Positions 53,140 to 63,579 of a stretch of 64,000 bases of DNA are shown one piece after another. Made by a program: the position numbers and the translations under genes. Numbering within the stretch: the stretch's first letter is position 1; the number at the start of each line of letters is the position of its first letter. Source of the stretch: Frondihabitans sucicola (GTDB taxonomy: Bacteria; Actinomycetota; Actinomycetes; Actinomycetales; Microbacteriaceae); the NCBI RefSeq assembly GCF_030296615.1, contig NZ_AP027732.1, positions 1,612,001-1,676,000 on the forward strand, given 5' to 3'. Below the pieces are notes generated by a model, which saw nothing but the letters and a program-made list of their open reading frames with translations, was not told where the DNA came from and searched no databases.

Positions 53140-54524
53140 GTCACTCCACCGACAGCACCCCCTCGGCCGAGAACGACGAGACCGGGCCGGATCTTGCATC
53201 TCGCCACGGCCACCCGCGCCGTCGGCGCGTCCTGCTCACCGCGGGTGCCGTGGTCGTCGTCGCCGCCCTCGTCGTCGCCGGCGTGGTCGTCGCCCGCTCG
53301 AGCGGCGGGAACGCGGCCGAGGCCGTCCCCGCCACCGTGCCCGTCTCGATCTCGGCTCCGCACGTCCCTGGCGACACGAAGCTCGGCGTCGTGCTGACCC
53401 TCGGCACCGGCGAGGGCTCCGAGTGGAGCGGCGCCGCGCAGGGAGCGCTCGTCGCCCAGCGACGACTCGCCCTGGGTGGCACGGACGTCGCCCTCATCAC
53501 GCAGAACGACGGCGGCACGAGCGCCGGCGCGAAGAAGGCCGTCGATGCCCTCGTCGCTCGAGGCGTCGCCGGCATCGTCGTCGCCTCGTCGGGCGCTCAC
53601 GTGCAGGCGGCCGTCGATGCGGCGGCCACGGCCGGCGTCCCCGTCGTCCTCCCCTACGAGCAGTCGCCGAGCGACGATGCCTGGTCGCTCGCGCCCGTCT
53701 CGTCCGACATCGGCGCCGGCCTGGCGCGCGCCCTCGACGGAGCAAAGGCTCCGCTGCTGGTCGACCTCGGCGGGACCGCACCGACGGGCATCAGCTTCAC
53801 CCGGATCGTGAAAGACGACGGCACGCAGGACGACGACGGCCTGGCCGCCGAGGTCGCCGGCCTCACGGGCGTCACCTCTGGTTCGTCGGAGACCGCCGCG
53901 CCCGCGGCCACCCGCGCCGACGCGATCCTGGTCAGCGGTCCCGCTGCTCGCGAGGCCTCGTTCCTGGCGTCTCTGCAGTCCACCGACGTCTCGGTCCCCG
54001 TCGTCCTCACCCCTGACGCGACGAGTCCCGCCTTCGGCACGGCTCTCGTCGCGGCAGGCGGCAGCACGTCGGGCTCGTTCACGACCGCCGGGGTCGAGGC
54101 CGACGACGCCGTCGCTCTGCAGCCCGACGCCTCCGGCCGGGCCATGTCCGCCTTCCTCACGGGCGTGCGCGTCCTCTCGGGGTCGTCGAGCGCGAAGAAC
54201 CTCACCGGCGACCAGGCCTTCTCGGCCGTCGCCGCCTCTGCCGACTCCCGCAGTCACGACGCCGTCGTCGCACTGGCCCGGGCCGTGTCATCGGCCCGCA
54301 GCGCAGACCCGGCGGCAGTGGCCACGGCTCTGGGCGGCCTCCGGCTCGGCGTCGCCGACGGCATCGCGGGCCCTGCCCTCGATCTGGCGAAGCACCAGGC
54401 GCTCACCGGTCCGACAACGGTGCTCTACGCCTCGGGCCAGCCACTCGGACTTCGCGGAGACGCGACGACCGACGATCAGCCCCTGATCTGGTTCGCCGAG
54501 GGAGCCGAGAAGTCATCGAAGTGA
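53136..54524 (+). CDS. Membrane-anchored protein resembling type 1 periplasmic-binding proteins
   Basis: The 462-residue protein has a charged cytoplasmic tail, one helix at about 32-53, then an extracytoplasmic domain. KLGVVLTLGTGEGSEWSGAA opens like a leucine/amide-type binding protein, and alternating strands such as VALITQNDGGTSAGAKKAV, GIVVASSGAH and VPVVLPYEQS keep that fold. No permease is nearby. Its ATG overlaps the lipoprotein stop, and the EssC-like gene follows 30 bases later, so it belongs to the secretion operon. A receptor or scaffold role outside the membrane is a guess. Confidence 0.68.
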   Translation: MSHSTDSTPSAENDETGPDLASRHGHPRRRRVLLTAGAVVVVAALVVAGVVVARSSGGNAAEAVPATVPVSISAPHVPGDTKLGVVLTLGTGEGSEWSGAAQGALVAQRRLALGGTDVALITQNDGGTSAGAKKAVDALVARGVAGIVVASSGAHVQAAVDAAATAGVPVVLPYEQSPSDDAWSLAPVSSDIGAGLARALDGAKAPLLVDLGGTAPTGISFTRIVKDDGTQDDDGLAAEVAGLTGVTSGSSETAAPAATRADAILVSGPAAREASFLASLQSTDVSVPVVLTPDATSPAFGTALVAAGGSTSGSFTTAGVEADDAVALQPDASGRAMSAFLTGVRVLSGSSSAKNLTGDQAFSAVAASADSRSHDAVVALARAVSSARSADPAAVATALGGLRLGVADGIAGPALDLAKHQALTGPTTVLYASGQPLGLRGDATTDDQPLIWFAEGAEKSSK

Positions 54525-54554
54525 TGGCGACGAAGTAGCAGGAGGGCCACACCG

Positions 54555-57500
54555 ATGCGCGTCTTGATCGAGTTGGACGAACGGCGCGAGACCGTCGAGA
54601 TCGACGGGTTCGCCCCGACGGCTGCCCTCGGCGCGCTCGTTCATGCCGCCACGGGCATCCATCTCGAACCGGCGGTCGACCTCTTCGTCGACGAGCGGGC
54701 GGCCACGGCCGAGACGCCCCTGCGCGACGTCGTCCTGCTCGAAGGGACGCGCATCGCACGCGCTCCTCAGACGCGTGCGCACCGAGTGCAGGGGTGGAGC
54801 GTCACTCTCGCGGGCGGCACCTCCGCTTCCGCGCTGGCACCGCTGCCGTCGACACGGCGCCTCGTGGTCGGCAGGGCCCCGCAGGCCGATCTCGTGCTGC
54901 AGAGCGAGAGCGCCTCCTGGGAGCACTGCTCGTTCGAGCGGGAAGGCGACGGCGTGCGGATCCGCGATGCCGGATCCACGAATGGCACCGTGGTCGACGG
55001 CGTGCGGCTCGACGCGGACGGCCTTCTCGTGACCGACACCACAAGCGTCGTCGTCGGGGGAGCGGTCCTGCTCCTCCGGCCGCGGCTCGCCGAGAGCACG
55101 GTCCCGGCCCCGGGAACCCTGCCGAACCTGACGCCGGCCGCGACGGCGCCGTTCAACCGGCCGCCGCGCCCGGGCCGGTCCAGCGAGGCGGGCACGGTCG
55201 TGCCGCCCGAGCGGAAAGACGTCCCGCCCGCGTCGAAGTTCAGCTTCATCACGGTGCTCGCGCCGCTCGCCATCGCCGGCGCCATGGTGCTCCTGCTCGG
55301 TGACGCGCGCTTCGCCCTCTTCGCCCTCCTCAGCCCTGTCACGGCCATCGGCATGTGGTTCGAGCAGCGCCAGCGTCGGGCGCGGAACCTCCGGGAGGAA
55401 GAGAAGCGGTTCTCCGAGGCCGTCCAGACGTTCCGGACGGAGATCGCGCAGGAGGCGAGGGCCGAAACGGACCGCCGCCGAGACCTCGTGCCCGATCCTG
55501 CGACCGTCCTCCGTCGCGCGTCGCTGCCGACGACACTGCTCTGGCAACGCCGGTCCGACGACGACGATTTTCTCGCCCTGCATGCCGGGACGGGTGACTC
55601 TCCGTGGCGGCCCGAGGTCGACGAGCGCGCTTCCAGTCGACACGACGACGAGGTCAAGGCGGCCCTGGCCGACAGTCGCCTGTCGGCCGCACCCGTCGTG
55701 GCCGATCTGTCGGACGCCGGCGTGGTCGGTATCGTCGGCGACCGGGCCGGTGCCTTGGCTCTGGCGCGCAGCCTGCTCGCTCAGGCCGCCGTCCACTGCG
55801 GGCCGGCCGATCTCACCGTGGGCGTCTTCTGCGACCAGGGGCGCGGCGATGACTGGTCCTGGGCTTCCTGGCTGCCGCACACGCGCGTCGCCGGCAGCAG
55901 CACCGGCGAGAGGTGGATGTCTGCTCAGCGCGACGGCAGCGCGGCGGTCCTCCGGGGCATGCGCGAGTCGCTCGACGATCTGCCGACGCCGCACCTGCTC
56001 GTCCTGATCGACTCCGAAGTCCTGACCGAGGGGCGCGACGCACCCGCTCGCAGCCTTCTCGGTCAGGGCCGCTCGACACCGGAGACGTCACGGCGCGTCG
56101 GCGAACGCCCGCGCCGGGTCAGCGGCATCGTGATCGCGACGTCGGAGCAACAGCTCCCCGCCGCCTGCACGACCATCGTGTCGGTGGGGGTCGACGCCGC
56201 CGCGACGGTCTCCCGTCCGGAGGATCGCGTCACGGTCGAGGACGTCGTCCTGGCCGGCATCGACTCGGCCGCGGCCGAGCGCTGCGCCCTGGATCTCGCT
56301 CACCTCGACGACCCGGAGCTCACGGTGCCCGGAGCCTCGCTCCCGTCGCTCGTGCGCCTGCCCGATCTCTTGCGCGAGGGGGCGACATCACCCCCGAGAC
56401 GGTCCTCGAGGCGTGGGCGGCGCCCACCGGGATCTCGACGCCCATCGGCTCGTCCGAGGCGGGCGTGCTCGACATCGACCTGGTCCGCGACGGACCTCAC
56501 GGCCTCGTCGGAGGGACCACCGGGTCGGGCAAGAGCGAGTTCCTGCGGTCGTTCGTGGCAGGGCTCGCCGCGCGGACCGACCCGACTCGCCTGAACTTCG
56601 TCCTCATCGACTTCAAGGGCGGTGCGGCCTTCGCAGCCTGCGAGAGGCTGCCGCACACGATCGGCACGATCAGCAACCTCGACGAGCAGCTCGCCGACCG
56701 CGCGCTCCGGGCACTCGAAGCCGAGCTGCAGCGGCGGCAGCGCGTCTTCGCGAGCGCGGGCGCCGACATCGACAATCTCGACGCCTACCTCGCGACCCGG
56801 CCGTCCGAGCCGATGCCTCGCCTCCTGCTCGTCGTCGACGAGTTCGCGATGCTGGCGAAAGACTTCCCGGACGTCCTCACGTCCCTGGTGAGCATCGCCG
56901 CCGTGGGCCGGACCCTCGGCGTCCACATGATTCTCGCGACACAACGGCCCGCGGGCGTCGTGAGCGACGACATCCTGGCCAACACCAACATGCGCGTGGC
57001 CCTGCGGGTGCAGAGCCGGGACGACTCCACGAACGTCATCGGGGTTCCGTCCGCCGCGGGCATCGGCCGACAGCAGACCGGGCGGGCGTTCGTGAAGCTC
57101 GGCCAGGACGACATCACGCCGGTCCAGACAGCGCTCTCGACGGGGCGCGCGCAGGATTCCTCGCACTCCGTCGCCGTCGCGGTCCGGCCGACGAGTGTGT
57201 TCGGCGTTCCCGAGGCTCCGATCGTGGCGGCGCCGAGCGCGCTGGATGCGAGCGACCTCGACGTGCTGATCGAGGCCATCGGAGCAGCCAACTCCGCCGC
57301 CGGGTACGCGAAGCCGCGACCGGTGTGGCCGGAAGCACTCGGCGCGCGCGTGGCCCTCGCGGGGCTGTCGGACGACTCCGAACGGGTCGCCACGGTCGGC
57401 GGTGTGTCGGGTGACGTCGTCACGGTGGCGCTGGCCGACGAACCCGACCTGCAGCGCCAGAGTCCTGCCGGCTGGGACCTCCGGGAGGGCAACCTCCTGG

Positions 57501-58819
57501 CCATGGGAATCGTCGGCAGCGGCACGAGCACGACCCTGGCCTCCCTCGCGCTGGCTCTCGCGCACGATTCCGCCCCCGACGACCTCGACCTCCTCGTGCT
57601 CGATCTCGGCTCGGGCGATCTGGCCCCTCTCGAGCGGCTGCCGCACACCACGGCCTATGTCGGCACCGGGGTCGGGGCCCGTGAGCAGCAGGCGCGCTTC
57701 CTCCGCCACCTCCGGGGTGAGCTCGAACGACGACGGGTCGCCCCCGGTGCCTGGCCGCGGGCCGTCGTGCTCATCGACGGGCTGGCCGCGCTCCGCGACG
57801 AGTTCGAGGATTACGAGGGGCAGCAGCTCCTGGACGGCCTCTACCGGGCGTACGCCGACGGGCCCGCGCTGGGGATGCACTTCGCGGTCTCCACGACGCG
57901 TGCGAAGGCCGTGCCGTCGGCGATGGACGAGGTGACGACGCAGAAGTGGCTGTTCCGCCTCGCGGATCCCTACGACTACGCCTCGCTCGGAGTCCGAGCG
58001 AAAGACATCCCGGCCGCCGTGCCCGGGCGCTGTGTCGACTCGCGCACCAAGCTGCAGCTCCACGTGGCCACGCCCTCCTCGAGTCTGCTGCGCGCCGTCG
58101 AGCAGATCCAGGCCGACCGCCCGGCCGGCACCCCCAAGACGGCGGCCGTCGGGCGGCTGCCCGAGGAGGTCCGCGTGAGTGAGCTCGGTGCGGCCTCGTC
58201 CTTCGAGATCGACCCTTGGCGCATCGCGGTGGGCATCGCCGAAGACGATCTCTCGCCGGCGTCGCTCGAGGTCTACGACGGGGAGCACGTGCTCGTCGCC
58301 GGCCCCGCCCGATCCGGCAAGTCCACGCTCCTGCTGGCATTCGCCGAGGCGGCCCGGACGGCGACGGGCACTCGACCCGCCGTCTGGGCGATCTGCGACC
58401 GGCGCTCGCCCCTCGCGACGGCACACCTCGACCGCGTCGCAGTCGGAGCGGACGAGGTGCCCGCCCTCCTCGCGGGTCTCCGGATCGAGCGGGGCCCCGT
58501 GATCCTGCTCGTCGACGACGCGGAGCGGTTCGACGACGCAGACCAGGCGATCTCGTCACTGCTGACGTCGGAGCGCCCGGGGCTCTGCGTCATCGCGGCG
58601 GGGCGCGCGGCCGACCTGCGATCGCAGTACGGGCACTGGACGAAGACGGTGCGGAAGGCCCGCTGCGGCGTGCTGTTGCAGCCGGACGTCGACTACGACG
58701 GAGAACTCCTCGGGGTGACGCTGCCGAGGCGCGCACCGGTCGCCATGACGCGAGGGCGCGGGTACTCGGCGTCGGGTGGCCGCGTGCGACTCGTGCAGTC
58801 GGCGCTTCCCGGAGCCTGA
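54555..58819 (+). CDS. EssC/EccC-type FtsK/SpoIIIE ATPase with FHA domain, frameshifted
   Basis: The 1421-residue membrane ATPase (one base restored near 56390, GGGGG run) is the motor of type VII systems. Residues 1-85 form a small beta domain. An FHA domain follows at about 97-160 (VVGRAPQADLVL, STNGTVVDG). Two helices lie near 228-265. Three ATPase modules come next: the first has intact Walker A GTTGSGKSE (K660) and Walker B VVDEF (D762); the second has GSGTST with Thr at 991 in place of Lys; the third has GPARSGKST (K1256). Layout and length match EssC more than split EccCa/EccCb. AGGAGG precedes ATG 54555. Confidence 0.88.
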
Positions 58820-58834
58820 GCGGCGGTTCACCGC

Positions 58835-60892
58835 TCAGTCGCGCGTCGTGATGCCGAACTGCTCGCTCTCGAGGTTGGCGAAGTTGCCGACGACGGCTCG
58901 CACCGTGCAGGTGGGCGCCACCGAGAGGGCCGTCACGACGAGGCCGTCGGACGACACGGCCAGAGCACCGGAGCAGCCGTCGGAGAAGCGCACGCCCTTC
59001 TCGCCGCCGGCGACGTCGACGAGCATCTGCGACGGCGACCCGGTGCTGGGGCTGCGGTAGAGGGGATCCAGGTCGTCCGGCCCGCTCGGCCACACCGGTA
59101 CCAGGGTCACCGGAAGGGTGGTCTGGCTCACGGCGCGCGCCGGAGTCTCGACCTGCACGCCCTGAAGGCGTTGGACGGGATAGGCGGTGCCGCTCACGCC
59201 ATCGTCGCCGACGGCCTTGCCGGTGGCGGCGGCCTCGCGCTGGAGCCAGGCGTCGAGGGCGGACTGGGTGCCGGACGCCAGCGAGGAAGACTTCACCGGC
59301 ACCCGGCCCGTGACCGTGATCTGACCACCGGCGGGAACGGTGGCGCCGGAGAGGTTCCAGCCGCACTGCACGTCGAGGCCGGTGACGGACGGCTGGTTCG
59401 GCTGTGCCGTTACCGAGTCGTCGGACCAGGCGACGGCCGGACAACCGGAGCCGGATCCGATCCCGGGGACGACCTCGAGCAGAGACCCCGAGAGGGCGGA
59501 TGCCTGCGCCGAATAGGTGAGGGTGAGCGTGACCTCGCCCACGTCGCGGTCGTAGCGGGCCTGGCGGGTCACCGAGAGACCGGTCGGGAGCGGGCGATCC
59601 TGCTGGAACGCCGTCGCGCTGGCCGCGCTCGCCTGCGGGGTCGGGGAGTGGCGAAGGGCCGATGGCAGCCAGAGCACGGCGCCCACGACGACGACGGCCA
59701 CCAGCACGATGCCGAGGGCTCCGAAGGCGAGCGCCCGGTTCGTCAGCCAGTCGGGTCGCGGGAAACGGCCGTGGGCCGGCTGCTCCGGTGCCGCTGTCTC
59801 GGGCGTGTCTCGCGGGCGGACGAGCGGCCGGATGACCGTCGCGGATCCTGCCTGACCCAGTTCTGGTTCGGGTTCGCGCCCGGCCTCGCCGACGACGGAA
59901 CCGCCCGCGGTGCCGGCGGACGGCGCTGCAGCGTCGCTCACCGTGTCGGCCGTCGCAGAGCTCGAAGCGGCCGACGAGCCGCGAACGACCGTCGCGGGGC
60001 GTTCGACCTCGGCGAAGTCGACCGGCGCGTCGCCCGGCGCGAGGGGAGGGAGAGCAGGAAGCGACTCGCTCAGGCGGCGCAGAAGCGCGGCCGCTTCGGC
60101 GGCCGACGGGCGTGCAGCAGGATCTTTCGCGAGCAGAGTCTCGAGCGCCGACCAGAGCTTCGCGGGCACGTCGAGCACCGGCGGCAGAGACGTCACGTGC
60201 CGGTACGCGACCGTGAAGTCGGTGCCCGGGCCGGCGAACGGGGTGCGTCCGGAGAGCAGTTCGTACAGCAGGACACCGGCCCCGTAGACGTCTGCCGGAG
60301 CACCGGAGCGGCCGTTGCTGATGGACTCCGGCGCCATGTACTGCGGTGTGCCAAGGAGCCCGGTCGTCTTGCGGTCGCGCTCGGCCAGCACCGAGGCGAT
60401 CCCGAAGTCGGTCACGCGCACCGCGCCGGTGCGCCCCGGCCGCCAGACGCCGTCGAGGAGGACGTTGTCGGGTTTGACGTCGCGGTGCACGACGCCACGC
60501 GCGTGCGCGGCCGCGAGAGCGTCGAGCGTCTCAGCGGTGAGGAGCAGGGCGTCGCGCGCGGCCAGCGTCCCGTTCGCGGCGAGGAGGTCGCGGCCGGATC
60601 CGCCCGTGACGAGGTCCATGACGATGGCGAGCTGGGAGCCCTCGACGATGAGGTCGCGCACGCGGACGATGCTCGGGTGCTGGAGCGCCACGAGCACGGA
60701 GCGCTCGCGGACGAAGCGCTCGACGATGGCCGGATCTTCGGCGTGCTCGGGCCGCAGCAGCTTCGCGGCCAGATCTTCGCCCGTCGCGGCCACCTCGACG
60801 CGCCACACCTCGCCGACCGCACCCGACCCGATCCGTTCGACGAGCCGGTAGGAAGCGCCGAGTGCTTCCCCACTCGATCGCGACTGTGCCAC
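58835..60892 (-). CDS. Membrane Ser/Thr protein kinase (PknB type)
   Basis: The 685-residue protein starts at GTG 60892 behind GGGGAG. Residues 15-280 are a Hanks-type kinase: GSGAVGEVWR glycine loop, AAKLL (K44), HRDVKPDN catalytic loop, TDFG and APES. A Pro/Ala/Glu-rich linker leads to one helix near 388-410 and an extracytoplasmic domain of about 270 residues without PASTA repeats. It converges on the EssC-like gene with 15 bases between stops. The FHA domain there is a natural phospho-Thr reader, so regulation of secretion by this kinase is likely but inferred. Confidence 0.88.
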   Translation of the reverse strand: MAQSRSSGEALGASYRLVERIGSGAVGEVWRVEVAATGEDLAAKLLRPEHAEDPAIVERFVRERSVLVALQHPSIVRVRDLIVEGSQLAIVMDLVTGGSGRDLLAANGTLAARDALLLTAETLDALAAAHARGVVHRDVKPDNVLLDGVWRPGRTGAVRVTDFGIASVLAERDRKTTGLLGTPQYMAPESISNGRSGAPADVYGAGVLLYELLSGRTPFAGPGTDFTVAYRHVTSLPPVLDVPAKLWSALETLLAKDPAARPSAAEAAALLRRLSESLPALPPLAPGDAPVDFAEVERPATVVRGSSAASSSATADTVSDAAAPSAGTAGGSVVGEAGREPEPELGQAGSATVIRPLVRPRDTPETAAPEQPAHGRFPRPDWLTNRALAFGALGIVLVAVVVVGAVLWLPSALRHSPTPQASAASATAFQQDRPLPTGLSVTRQARYDRDVGEVTLTLTYSAQASALSGSLLEVVPGIGSGSGCPAVAWSDDSVTAQPNQPSVTGLDVQCGWNLSGATVPAGGQITVTGRVPVKSSSLASGTQSALDAWLQREAAATGKAVGDDGVSGTAYPVQRLQGVQVETPARAVSQTTLPVTLVPVWPSGPDDLDPLYRSPSTGSPSQMLVDVAGGEKGVRFSDGCSGALAVSSDGLVVTALSVAPTCTVRAVVGNFANLESEQFGITTRD

Positions 60893-60957
60893 GTTCTCCC
60901 CGTCCTTGCACCCCAGCCTGCGACGGCAGGCCCCACCTCACCATCGTACGGGGGCGA

Positions 60958-62628
60958 TCACTTCCAGCTGGGGACCCAGTAATGGAGGTTGATGAATGAC
61001 CAGTTCTCCTGCGTTGCCGTCCACATCGGGTAGAAGAAGACCGAGAGCACGACCGAGAAGATGACGATGATGCCGACGACGCGGATGCCGCTCAGGCGTC
61101 TCGTCTCGTCGTCGGTGCGTCTCCCGAGCACGTGACCGAGGGCGGCCGCGAGACCGATCAGCAGGTAGGGCTCGAAGGCGATCGTGTAGAACTGGAACAC
61201 CGTGCGATCGAGGTACATCAGCCACGGCAGGTAGCCCGCGGCGACCCCGATCAGGATGGCGCCCGACTGCCATTCGCGGAACCGGGCCAGCCGGTACAGC
61301 AGATACACGCAGGCGATGACTGCCGCGTACCAGATCAGCGGGTTCGCGATACCGGTGATCGCCTGCCCGCACCGGTCGGTGGTGCAGCCCTCCTGCCCCG
61401 CCGACAGGCCGAGGTAGTACATGCTCGTCGGACGCTGCATGACCAGCCACAGCAGCGGGTTGGCCTGATACGGGTGAGGCGTCGACAGCCCGACGTTGAA
61501 GGCGTAGATCCCCGCCTGGTAGTGCCAGAAGTTCTGCACGACGTCCGGTACCCACGAGAGGGCTCCCGTCCAGTGGAGGCCGGGCGCCGAGGTGACCCAC
61601 TCGCGGTAGTAGCCGCCCTTCGTGACGAACCAGCCCGTCCAGGTCGCGACGTAGGTCGCCAGGGCGATCGGCACCATGAGCAGGAACGTCACCGGACCCT
61701 GTTTGAAGATCGTTCCGGTGCCCCAGAACTCCACGCCCACGCGCCGGCGCGCAGCCATGTCGACCAGGACCGTGTAGACGGCGAAGATCGCCAGGAAATA
61801 GAGGCCGTTCCACTTCACTCCCGTGGCGGCGCCGAGCAGGAGCCCCGCCACGATCAGCCAGGGGCGATTCCAGACGGCCGGCCCCCAGGCGAGGTCGCGC
61901 CCGCGATTGTCCATCTTCACGACCCAGGCGTCGAGTCTCTTCTGCGTCCAGGTGCGGTCGAGCAGGATCGCGCCGAACGCCAGCAGGGCGAAGAACATCA
62001 CGAAGTTGTCGAGGAGAGACACCCGCGACATCACGATGGCTTGACCGTCGACGGCCATGAAGAACCCGGCGAGCACGCCGAGGAAAGTCGACTTGAGCAG
62101 ACTCCTGGCAATCAGGGTGACCAGCAGGACCGCGAGGATCCCGGCGATCGCGGTGCTGAGCCGCCAGCCGGCCGGATTGCTCGGGCCGAGCGCCCACATG
62201 CCGAGCGAGATGAGCCACTTGCCCAGCGGTGGGTGGGCGATGAACTCCGGGGCGCTCGTGAAGAGGTTCGTCTGGCCGGCCGCGAACTTGCCGTCGACGT
62301 CGTTCGGCCAGGTGCCCTCGTAGCCGAGGTTGTGCAGCGTCCACGCGTCTTTGACGTAGTAGGTCTCGTCGAAGACCAGCGAGTCGGGGTGCCCGAGATG
62401 CCAGAGGCGCAGGATCGCGGCCACCAGCGTGACGAACGCCGGGCCGCCCCACGTCCACACCCGCTGCCTCGCCGGAGTCGACAGCAGCCGGCCCCACCAG
62501 GCGTCCACGCGGGTGAGCTTCGCCTCTGCGGAGGGCGCCGCGTGCTGGGGCTGCTGCCCCGCCGGCCGCTCGATGCTCGGTACGTCTTCGACCAACTGGT
62601 CGAAGTCGTCACCGGGCCGCAGGGTCAT
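60958..62628 (-). CDS. Dolichyl-phosphate-mannose-protein mannosyltransferase (PMT)
   Basis: The 556-residue protein has about eleven helices. VFDETYYVKDAW, in the first extracytoplasmic loop, carries the Asp-Glu pair needed for catalysis, and HPPLGKWLIS follows. PMTs transfer mannose from polyprenyl phosphate to Ser/Thr of exported proteins. Lipoproteins and Ser/Thr-rich proteins of the window are possible substrates. Divergent from rsmI, a neighbourhood common in actinobacteria. The frame is intact. Confidence 0.92.
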   Translation of the reverse strand: MTLRPGDDFDQLVEDVPSIERPAGQQPQHAAPSAEAKLTRVDAWWGRLLSTPARQRVWTWGGPAFVTLVAAILRLWHLGHPDSLVFDETYYVKDAWTLHNLGYEGTWPNDVDGKFAAGQTNLFTSAPEFIAHPPLGKWLISLGMWALGPSNPAGWRLSTAIAGILAVLLVTLIARSLLKSTFLGVLAGFFMAVDGQAIVMSRVSLLDNFVMFFALLAFGAILLDRTWTQKRLDAWVVKMDNRGRDLAWGPAVWNRPWLIVAGLLLGAATGVKWNGLYFLAIFAVYTVLVDMAARRRVGVEFWGTGTIFKQGPVTFLLMVPIALATYVATWTGWFVTKGGYYREWVTSAPGLHWTGALSWVPDVVQNFWHYQAGIYAFNVGLSTPHPYQANPLLWLVMQRPTSMYYLGLSAGQEGCTTDRCGQAITGIANPLIWYAAVIACVYLLYRLARFREWQSGAILIGVAAGYLPWLMYLDRTVFQFYTIAFEPYLLIGLAAALGHVLGRRTDDETRRLSGIRVVGIIVIFSVVLSVFFYPMWTATQENWSFINLHYWVPSWK

Positions 62629-62659
62629 TCGGCCATCGTAGAGGGCGAAGGCAGGGACA

Positions 62660-63483
62660 ATGGGCAGCGTGATCGTTCTCGCTGCCACGCCCATCGGCAA
62701 CCTCGGCGACGCCTCCGCGCGCCTGATCGAAGCCCTGACGAACACCGAGGTGATCGCCGCCGAAGACACCAGAACCGCGATCCACCTGATGCGCGCCCTC
62801 GGCATCGAGAACCGCCCTCGGCTCATCGCCCTGCACGAGCACAACGAACGCGACAAAGCGGCTGAGGTCGTCGAGCTCGGCCGCTCCGCCGACGTCCTGG
62901 TGCTCACCGACGCCGGCATGCCGGCGATCAGCGACCCCGGGTTCCCGCTCGTCGAAGCGGCGGCGGCGGCCGGTGTCACCGTCACAGCCCTGCCCGGGCC
63001 CTCGGCGGTGCTCATGGCTCTCGCCGTCTCGGGGCTGCCGACCGACCGCTTCACCTTCGAGGGCTTTCTGCCGCGGAAGCAGGGCGACCGACAAAAGATC
63101 CTGCGCTCCTCGACGCGGAGCGTCGCACCATGGTCTTCTTCGAGTCGCCCCACCGGCTGGCCGAGTCGCTCACCGACGTCGCCCATGCGCTCGGGCAGGA
63201 TCGCCGCGTGGTCGTCTGCCGCGAACTCACCAAGCTCCACGAGGAGGTCCGCCGAGGCACCGCCGCCTCGCTCGCCGAGTGGGCTGTCGAGGGTGCGCGC
63301 GGCGAGATCTGCCTCGTGATCGAGGGCGCTCCCGAGCGCGAGGTCGACCTCGCGCAGGGCGTGGCCCTGGTGCTCGCCGCTGTCGAGGCCGGCGACCGCC
63401 TGAAGGACGCCGCCGCCGAGGTGTCGTCGGCCACCGGACTGTCGAAGCGCGACCTGTACCAGGGCGCGCTCGCTGCGCGGTAG
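62660..63483 (+). CDS. rsmI: 16S rRNA 2'-O-ribose methyltransferase RsmI, frameshifted
   Basis: About 274 residues with one base restored near 63112. VLAATPIGNLGDAS at the N-terminus, AEDTR, LTDAGMPAISDPG and ALPGPSAV are the signatures of the tetrapyrrole-methylase fold in RsmI. After the break, MVFFESPHRL and RELTKLHEEV complete the family pattern. The enzyme methylates C1402 of 16S rRNA. The break in a conserved housekeeping gene argues for sequence error. Confidence 0.92.
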
Positions 63484-63502
63484 CGCGGCTCTGCTTCGTG
63501 TC

Positions 63503-63564
63503 GGCGGGTTCCTGCGGCAGTCGGCGCGTGCGCGCGCACCCGCCCACTGCCGCAGGAACCCGCC
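63503..63564. terminator. 19-bp perfect inverted repeat after rsmI
   Basis: GGCGGGTTCCTGCGGCAGT (63503-63521) and its exact complement (63546-63564) flank a 24-base loop containing GCGCGTGCGCGCGC. The repeat lies between two convergent genes and probably ends both transcripts. There is no T-run. Confidence 0.7.
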
Positions 63565-63579
63565 AACCCACCCCGCGAA

